Assembly: GCA_044359885.1 (NCBI GenBank)
Contig: JBIKLI010000154.1
Coordinates: 1-9,597, forward strand
Origin: CAIOSQ01 sp044359885
GTDB taxonomy: Bacteria; Pseudomonadota; Alphaproteobacteria; CACIAM-22H2
Length of the DNA: 9,597 nt
Direction of reading: 5' to 3'
Shown here: one piece after another, positions 5,900 to 9,597 of the stretch
Numbering within the stretch: the first letter of the stretch is position 1
How the letters are laid out: each line of letters opens with the position of its first letter
Made by a program: the position numbers and the translations under genes
Notes under the pieces: generated by a model
The model's database searches: none
Told to the model about the DNA's origin: nothing
Seen by the model: only the letters and a program-made list of their open reading frames with translations

Positions 5900-6715
5900 A
5901 TGACCGCCCCCACCGACCCTCCCTCGCCGCCCGCGCCGCGCCGCTATGGCGCGGTCAACTGGATCGGCCTCGCGACGCTGGTCGGCCGAGAGGTCCGGCG
6001 GTTCCTCAAGGTCTGGACCCAGACCCTGGTGGCGCCGGCGGCGACGACATTGCTGCTCCTGGCGGTGTTCGCGCTGGCGCTCGGCGGGGCGGTTCGCGAG
6101 ATCGGCGGCGTCGGCTTCGCGGAATTCCTGGCCCCTGGGCTGATCATGATGGCGATGGTCCAGAACGCCTTCGCCAACACGTCCTCGTCGCTGATCATCG
6201 CGAAGGTCCAGGGCAGCATCGTCGACACCTTGATGCCGCCGCTGAGCCCGGCCGAACTCGCGGCCGGTCTTGCGATCGGTGGCGTCGTGCGCGGCGTGGC
6301 GGTCGGCGCCGTGACGGCGCTCTGCCTGCTGCCCTTCGTCCGCCTCGATGTCCACGCTCCGGTCTACGTGGTCTTCCATGCCGTGGCAGCGACGCTGATG
6401 CTGTCGCTGCTCGGCATACTTGCCGGAATCTGGGCGCAGAAATTCGACCATGTCGCGGCGTTCACCAATTTCGTCGTCACGCCGCTCGCGTTCCTGTCGG
6501 GCACGTTCTACACCGTCGACCGCCTGCCGGAGCCTTGGCACGCGATCGCGCTCGCCAATCCGTTTTTCTACATGATCGACGGTTTCCGCTTCGGGTTCCT
6601 TGGGCATCACGACGGCGATCTCGTGGTCGGGGTCGCGACCGTCGCGGGCGTCGATGCGGCGCTGCTGCTGCTTTGCCACCGGCTGATCGCCGGGGGATAT
6701 CGTCTGCGCGGCTGA
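5900..6715 (+). CDS. ABC-2 type transporter permease (inner membrane)
   Basis: This 271-residue membrane protein of the ABC-2 permease family (similar to YadH, NodJ and DrrB) forms the channel of an exporter. After a Pro-rich cytosolic N terminus, six hydrophobic segments are visible at about 43-64, 77-92, 119-147, 155-179, 187-205 and 241-263. The conserved stretch FLAPGLIMMAMVQNAF (76-91), the cytosolic loop with KVQGSIVDTLMPPLSP (102-117) and PFFYMIDGFRFG (221-232) are typical of the family. No ATP-binding partner is encoded beside it: recX is on one side and argD on the other, so the ATPase must come from elsewhere. The start ATG at 5900 has no recognisable ribosome binding site, so the message may be leaderless or the start may be mis-set. 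Substrate unknown; lipid, polysaccharide or drug export are family possibilities. Confidence 0.87.
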   Translation: MTAPTDPPSPPAPRRYGAVNWIGLATLVGREVRRFLKVWTQTLVAPAATTLLLLAVFALALGGAVREIGGVGFAEFLAPGLIMMAMVQNAFANTSSSLIIAKVQGSIVDTLMPPLSPAELAAGLAIGGVVRGVAVGAVTALCLLPFVRLDVHAPVYVVFHAVAATLMLSLLGILAGIWAQKFDHVAAFTNFVVTPLAFLSGTFYTVDRLPEPWHAIALANPFFYMIDGFRFGFLGHHDGDLVVGVATVAGVDAALLLLCHRLIAGGYRLRG

Positions 6716-6736
6716 AAACGACAGTTTTTCCAAGGA

Positions 6737-6765
6737 TTGACACGGATCGGGGAAGCGCGAATAAA
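6737..6765 (+). promoter_or_regulatory. Sigma70-type promoter for argD-argF
   Basis: TTGACA (6737-6742) matches the -35 consensus perfectly. A 17-base spacer leads to AATAAA (6760-6765), a 4-of-6 match to the -10 box. It lies 21 bases after the permease stop codon and points at argD. Transcription would start near 6772, giving a leader of about 84 bases. It is the best promoter in the window. Confidence 0.75.
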
Positions 6766-6781
6766 TCCCGGTTTGCTCCAG

Positions 6782-6801
6782 GGGACCCGGGAACGGGTCC
6801 C
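6782..6801 (+). promoter_or_regulatory. First hairpin of the argD leader (8-bp stem, GGAA loop)
   Basis: GGGACCCG (6782-6789) pairs perfectly with CGGGTCCC (6794-6801) around a GGAA loop, which fits the stable GNRA class. TTTT occurs seven bases later (6808-6811), too far and too short for a classic terminator. It starts about ten bases after the predicted transcription start, so it is probably in the mRNA leader. It may protect the 5' end or attenuate transcription. Confidence 0.5.
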
Positions 6802-6815
6802 TTGCCGTTTTGGAA

Positions 6816-6836
6816 GCGCGCGGATCCCCCGCGCGC
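6816..6836 (+). promoter_or_regulatory. Second hairpin of the argD leader (8-bp stem)
   Basis: GCGCGCGG (6816-6823) pairs perfectly with CCGCGCGC (6829-6836) around ATCCC. It ends six bases before the argD Shine-Dalgarno site. GGGGA at 6781-6785, at the foot of the first hairpin, could alternatively pair with TCCCC at 6825-6829, so a switch between folds is conceivable but unproven. Confidence 0.45.
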
Positions 6837-6842
6837 CGTGCC

Positions 6843-6848
6843 GAGGAG
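6843..6848 (+). promoter_or_regulatory. Shine-Dalgarno site that decides the argD start
   Basis: GAGGAG lies seven bases before a TTG at 6856. The first in-frame ATG (6892) has only a poor site 12 bases upstream. The TTG is therefore the likely start codon. Confidence 0.7.
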
Positions 6849-6855
6849 ACACCCC

Positions 6856-8070
6856 TTGAGCGTCGCGACGTCCCAGGCGTTCCCGCCCGTCATGCCCACC
6901 TATGCCCGGCTCGACCTCGCCATCGAGCGCGGGGAGGGCGCGTATCTGCATGGGACCGACGGCCGACGCTACCTGGACTTCATGAGCGGCATCGCCGTCA
7001 CCGCGCTGGGCCATTCGCATCCCCGGTTGATCGCCGCGCTGACCGAGCAGGCGCAGAAGCTGTGGCACGTCTCCAACATCTTCCGCATTCCCGAAGGCGA
7101 GCGACTGGCGAGGCGCCTCACCGAGAACAGCTTCGCTGACACGGTCTTCTTCGGCAATTCGGGCGCCGAGGCGGTCGAGTGCGGCATCAAGACGGTGCGC
7201 AAGTACCATGCCCATCACGGCCATCCCGAGCGCTATCGGCTGATCACCTTCGAGGGCGCCTTCCATGGCCGCACCCTCGCGACGATCGCCGCGGGTGGCC
7301 AGAAGAAATACATCGAGGGCTTCGGTCCGAAGGTCGAGGGTTTCGACCAGGTGCCCTTCGGCGACCACAAGGCGCTGGAGGCGGCGATCGGCCCGGAGAC
7401 CGCGGGCATCCTGATCGAACCTCTGCAGGGCGAGGGCGGCATCCGCCCGGTGCCGACGCAGTGCCTGCGCGGCCTGCGCGAACTCTGCGACCGGCATGGC
7501 ATCCTGCTGTTCTTCGACGAGATCCAGTGCGGCATGGGCCGCACCGGCAAGCTGTTCGCGCATGAATGGGCCGGCGTCACCCCCGACGTCATGGCGCTCG
7601 CCAAGGCGATCGGCGGCGGTTTCCCGCTGGGCGCCTGCCTCGCCACCGCGAAGGCGGCGGTCGGCATGGTCGCCGGTACCCACGGGTCGACCTATGGCGG
7701 CAACCCGCTGGCGATGGCCTGTGGCAATGCCGTCCTCGACGTCATGCTGGAGCCGGGCTTTCTCGACCGGGTCCAGGCCGTGGCGAGTCATCTGGTCCAG
7801 CAGCTCCACGGGATCGTGCAGCGTCATCCGGCCGTCTTCGAGGACGTCCGCGGGCAGGGGCTGATGCTCGGTCTCAAATGCCGGATGCCGCAGGGCGACG
7901 TCGCGGCGGCGCTGCGCGCGCGCGGCCTGCTGACGGTCAATGCCGGCGACAACGTCGTGCGTCTCCTGCCGCCCCTGATCGTCGAGGCGACGCATGTCGC
8001 CGAGGCCTGCGCCGCCATCGAGGCCGCCGCCGGCGCGCTCGCCGCGAAGGCCGCCGGTCAGCCGGGGTGA
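6856..8070 (+). CDS. argD: Acetylornithine aminotransferase
   Basis: ArgD is the PLP enzyme that converts N-acetylglutamate semialdehyde to N-acetylornithine in arginine biosynthesis; many also act on succinyldiaminopimelate for lysine. From the TTG at 6856 the protein has 404 residues, within the family range; the ATG at 6892 would give 392. Class III aminotransferase features are clear: GNSGAEAVE (100-108, phosphate binding), FEGAFHGRT (132-140), IEPLQGEGG (187-195), D221 in FFDEIQCGMGRTG (pyridine nitrogen contact), the PLP lysine K250 in ALAKAIGGGFPLGA, and THGSTYGGNPLA (275-286). The opening VMPTYARLDLAIERGEGAYL is typical of alphaproteobacterial ArgD. A good promoter and two leader hairpins lie upstream, and argF starts four bases after the stop. 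A related omega-aminotransferase is unlikely given the argF linkage. Confidence 0.95.
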   Translation: MSVATSQAFPPVMPTYARLDLAIERGEGAYLHGTDGRRYLDFMSGIAVTALGHSHPRLIAALTEQAQKLWHVSNIFRIPEGERLARRLTENSFADTVFFGNSGAEAVECGIKTVRKYHAHHGHPERYRLITFEGAFHGRTLATIAAGGQKKYIEGFGPKVEGFDQVPFGDHKALEAAIGPETAGILIEPLQGEGGIRPVPTQCLRGLRELCDRHGILLFFDEIQCGMGRTGKLFAHEWAGVTPDVMALAKAIGGGFPLGACLATAKAAVGMVAGTHGSTYGGNPLAMACGNAVLDVMLEPGFLDRVQAVASHLVQQLHGIVQRHPAVFEDVRGQGLMLGLKCRMPQGDVAAALRARGLLTVNAGDNVVRLLPPLIVEATHVAEACAAIEAAAGALAAKAAGQPG

Positions 8071-8074
8071 CGCC

Positions 8075-9013
8075 GTGACCGCCCGTCCCGCGCCCAGGCA
8101 TTTCCTGGACCTCGACCGACTGGACGCCCCCACGCTGCGCGGCATCATGGACCTCGCCGCGGCGCACAAGCGCCGTGCGCCGCCGGGGGGCGTCGACAAG
8201 CCGCTCGCCGGCAAGACCCTGGCGATGATCTTCGAGAAGCCGTCGACGCGCACCCGCGTCTCCTTCGAGGTCGGGATCCGCCAACTGGGCGGCGATGCGG
8301 TCATCCTGACCCCGAACGACACGCAGCTCGGTCGCGGCGAGACCATCGCCGACACGGCGCGAGTCCTGTCGCGTTACGTGGACGCGATCATGATCCGCAC
8401 GACCTCGCACGCCCGGCTGATGGAGATGGCCGCGCATGCCAGCGTGCCGGTCATCAATGGCCTGACGGAGCGCACCCATCCCTGCCAGGTCATGGCCGAC
8501 GTGATGACCTTCGAGGAGCATCGCGGCTCGATCGCCGGCCGGACGGTCGCGTGGTCGGGCGACGGCAACAACATGGCTGGCTCCTGGATCCAGGCGGCGG
8601 CGCGGTTCGATTTCACGCTCCGGCTTGCCTGCCCGCCCGAACTTGCGCCGCCCACCGAGATCCTCGGCTGGGCGCGCGGCGCCGGCGCACGCGTGGTGGT
8701 GACCCACGATCCCCGGACGGCGATCGCGGACGCCGACGCGGTGGTGACGGACACCTGGGTGTCGATGGACCAGGAAAGCGCCGCCGCCAGGCTGGGTCGC
8801 GAGAACCGGCACAACATGCTGGCGCCCTACCGGGTCGACGCGGCGTTGATGGCTCATGCCAGGCCAGACGCCCTGTTCATGCATTGCCTGCCCGCCCATC
8901 GCGGGGAAGAGGTCACCGACGAGGTGATCGACGGTCCGCAATCCGTGGTCTGGGACGAGGCGGAGAACCGGCTTCACGTCCAGAAGGGCATCCTGGCCTG
9001 GTGCATGGCCTGA
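8075..9013 (+). CDS. argF: Ornithine carbamoyltransferase
   Basis: This enzyme transfers the carbamoyl group of carbamoyl phosphate to ornithine, giving citrulline, the sixth step of arginine synthesis. The 312-residue length is normal. Carbamoyl phosphate is bound by STRTR (57-61) and HPCQ (135-138); DGNN (163-166), DTWVSM (226-231) and HCLPAHRGEEV (270-280) are the ornithine-binding and catalytic motifs that separate it from aspartate carbamoyltransferase. The GTG at 8075 is taken as the start because GGGGTGA, which includes the argD stop codon, is a suitable ribosome binding site just upstream. With only four bases between the genes, translational coupling to argD is likely. It competes for ornithine with the decarboxylase encoded on the opposite strand in this window. 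Confidence 0.96.
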   Translation: MTARPAPRHFLDLDRLDAPTLRGIMDLAAAHKRRAPPGGVDKPLAGKTLAMIFEKPSTRTRVSFEVGIRQLGGDAVILTPNDTQLGRGETIADTARVLSRYVDAIMIRTTSHARLMEMAAHASVPVINGLTERTHPCQVMADVMTFEEHRGSIAGRTVAWSGDGNNMAGSWIQAAARFDFTLRLACPPELAPPTEILGWARGAGARVVVTHDPRTAIADADAVVTDTWVSMDQESAAARLGRENRHNMLAPYRVDAALMAHARPDALFMHCLPAHRGEEVTDEVIDGPQSVVWDEAENRLHVQKGILAWCMA

Positions 9014-9055
9014 CACGGCGGATCCGATCGCCGGCCCAGGGGGAGGGACGAGGAC

Positions 9056-9597
9056 ATGGAATATCGCTACGACGTCACCGGACTCGGCAACGCGATCGTC
9101 GACGTGATCGCCCGCACCGAGGACGAGTTCCTGCGTCGCCACGGGCTGACGAAGGGCGCGATGACGCTGATCAGCGGCGAGGCCGCCGATCGTCTCTACG
9201 CCGACATGGGGCCCGCGATAGAGGTGTCCGGCGGATCCGCCGCCAATACCATGGCCGGCATCGCCTCGCTCGGCGGGCGCGCCGCCTATATGGGCCGCGT
9301 CTTTGCGGACCAGCTTGGCCAGGTCTTCCGCCACGACATCCGCGCCACGGGCGTCGCCTTCGAGACGCCCGCGGCCACGTCGGGTCCGCCGACCGCCCGC
9401 TGCCTCATCTTCGTGACCGCGGACGCGCAGCGGACGATGCAGACCTATCTCGGCGCCTGCGTCGATTTCGGGCCCGACGACGTCTCGGCCGCGGTCATCG
9501 AGGCGTCGCGGATCGTCTATCTCGAGGGCTATCTCTGGGACAAGGCGCAGGCCAAGGAGGCCTTCCGCAAGGCGGCGCGGGTGGCGCATGCCAGCGG
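9056..9597 (+). CDS. PfkB-family sugar/adenosine kinase, N-terminal 180 residues (3'-truncated by window)
   Basis: The reading frame is open from ATG 9056 to the window edge with no stop (180 full codons). GGAGG at 9042-9046, nine bases upstream, supports the start. The protein opens YDVTGLGNAIVDVIARTE (residues 4-21) and has the PfkB substrate-binding signature SGGSAANTMAGIASLGG at 59-75, then GRVFADQLGQVF. These resemble alphaproteobacterial proteins annotated as adenosine kinase, which phosphorylate adenosine to AMP, though related members act on other nucleosides or sugars. The catalytic GAGD motif and ATP site should lie beyond the window. It starts 42 bases after argF and may be co-transcribed with it. 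Family: sure; substrate: moderately sure. Confidence 0.85.
   Translation, partial: MEYRYDVTGLGNAIVDVIARTEDEFLRRHGLTKGAMTLISGEAADRLYADMGPAIEVSGGSAANTMAGIASLGGRAAYMGRVFADQLGQVFRHDIRATGVAFETPAATSGPPTARCLIFVTADAQRTMQTYLGACVDFGPDDVSAAVIEASRIVYLEGYLWDKAQAKEAFRKAARVAHAS

Noticed and set aside
5028..5903. 291-residue plus-strand frame opposite recX, preceded by TTGACA at 5028
   Set aside because: No -10 box at proper spacing, no ribosome binding site, and it is antisense to a well-supported recX.
6607..8355. 582-residue open frame on the minus strand opposite argD
   Set aside because: It is the antisense shadow of argD, with no family motifs.
7937..9589. 550-residue open frame on the minus strand opposite argF and the kinase gene
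   Set aside because: It mirrors confidently identified plus-strand genes, is Arg/Gly/His-rich low-quality sequence, and has no recognisable domain. Long antisense frames are expected at this GC content.
1..9597. CRISPR arrays, tRNA or rRNA genes, prophage or complete insertion sequences
   Set aside because: No regularly spaced repeats, no tRNA-like cloverleaf or rRNA sequence recognised, no integrase, and no transposase catalytic domain found by eye on either strand.

Overview
The window is about 9.6 kb of GC-rich, densely coding chromosomal DNA, most likely from an alphaproteobacterium, perhaps of the Rhodospirillales type. That placement is inferred from the high-GC codon use, the paired homospermidine synthase and short alanine-racemase-fold ornithine decarboxylase, and the style of the ArgD, RecX and adenosine-kinase-like proteins. 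Nothing looks phage- or plasmid-borne. The only trace of a mobile element is a lone transposase-OrfA-like regulator.

Layout. (1) Plus strand, 1-1650: the 3' end of atpD (F1 beta), atpC (F1 epsilon), a GC-rich hairpin, then a diiron ferritin-like protein with acyl-ACP-desaturase-like motifs. (2) Minus strand, 5831 down to 1682: recX, a solo IS3-OrfA-like HTH protein carrying an AT-hook, then an operon of homospermidine synthase followed by ornithine decarboxylase. The decarboxylase converges tail to tail with the diiron gene across 31 bases. (3) Plus strand, 5900-9597: an orphan ABC-2 permease divergent from recX, a clear sigma70-type promoter with a two-hairpin leader, argD (TTG start), argF (GTG start, 4 bases after argD), and the first 180 codons of a PfkB-family adenosine-kinase-like gene cut by the window edge.

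Biology. The genes meet at ornithine. ArgD helps make it, ArgF turns it into citrulline for arginine, and the decarboxylase diverts it to putrescine, which homospermidine synthase joins into sym-homospermidine. The two branches lie on opposite strands in separate transcription units, so any coordination would be metabolic or through a shared regulator; none is shown by the sequence. The atp genes and recX are ordinary housekeeping neighbours.

Most of the window is standard core metabolism and I see no convincing wholly new system. The items most worth a second look are the OrfA-derived AT-hook protein next to the polyamine operon, with AATT-containing sites on both sides of it; the short desaturase-like diiron protein; and the structured leaders before argD and before the homospermidine operon.
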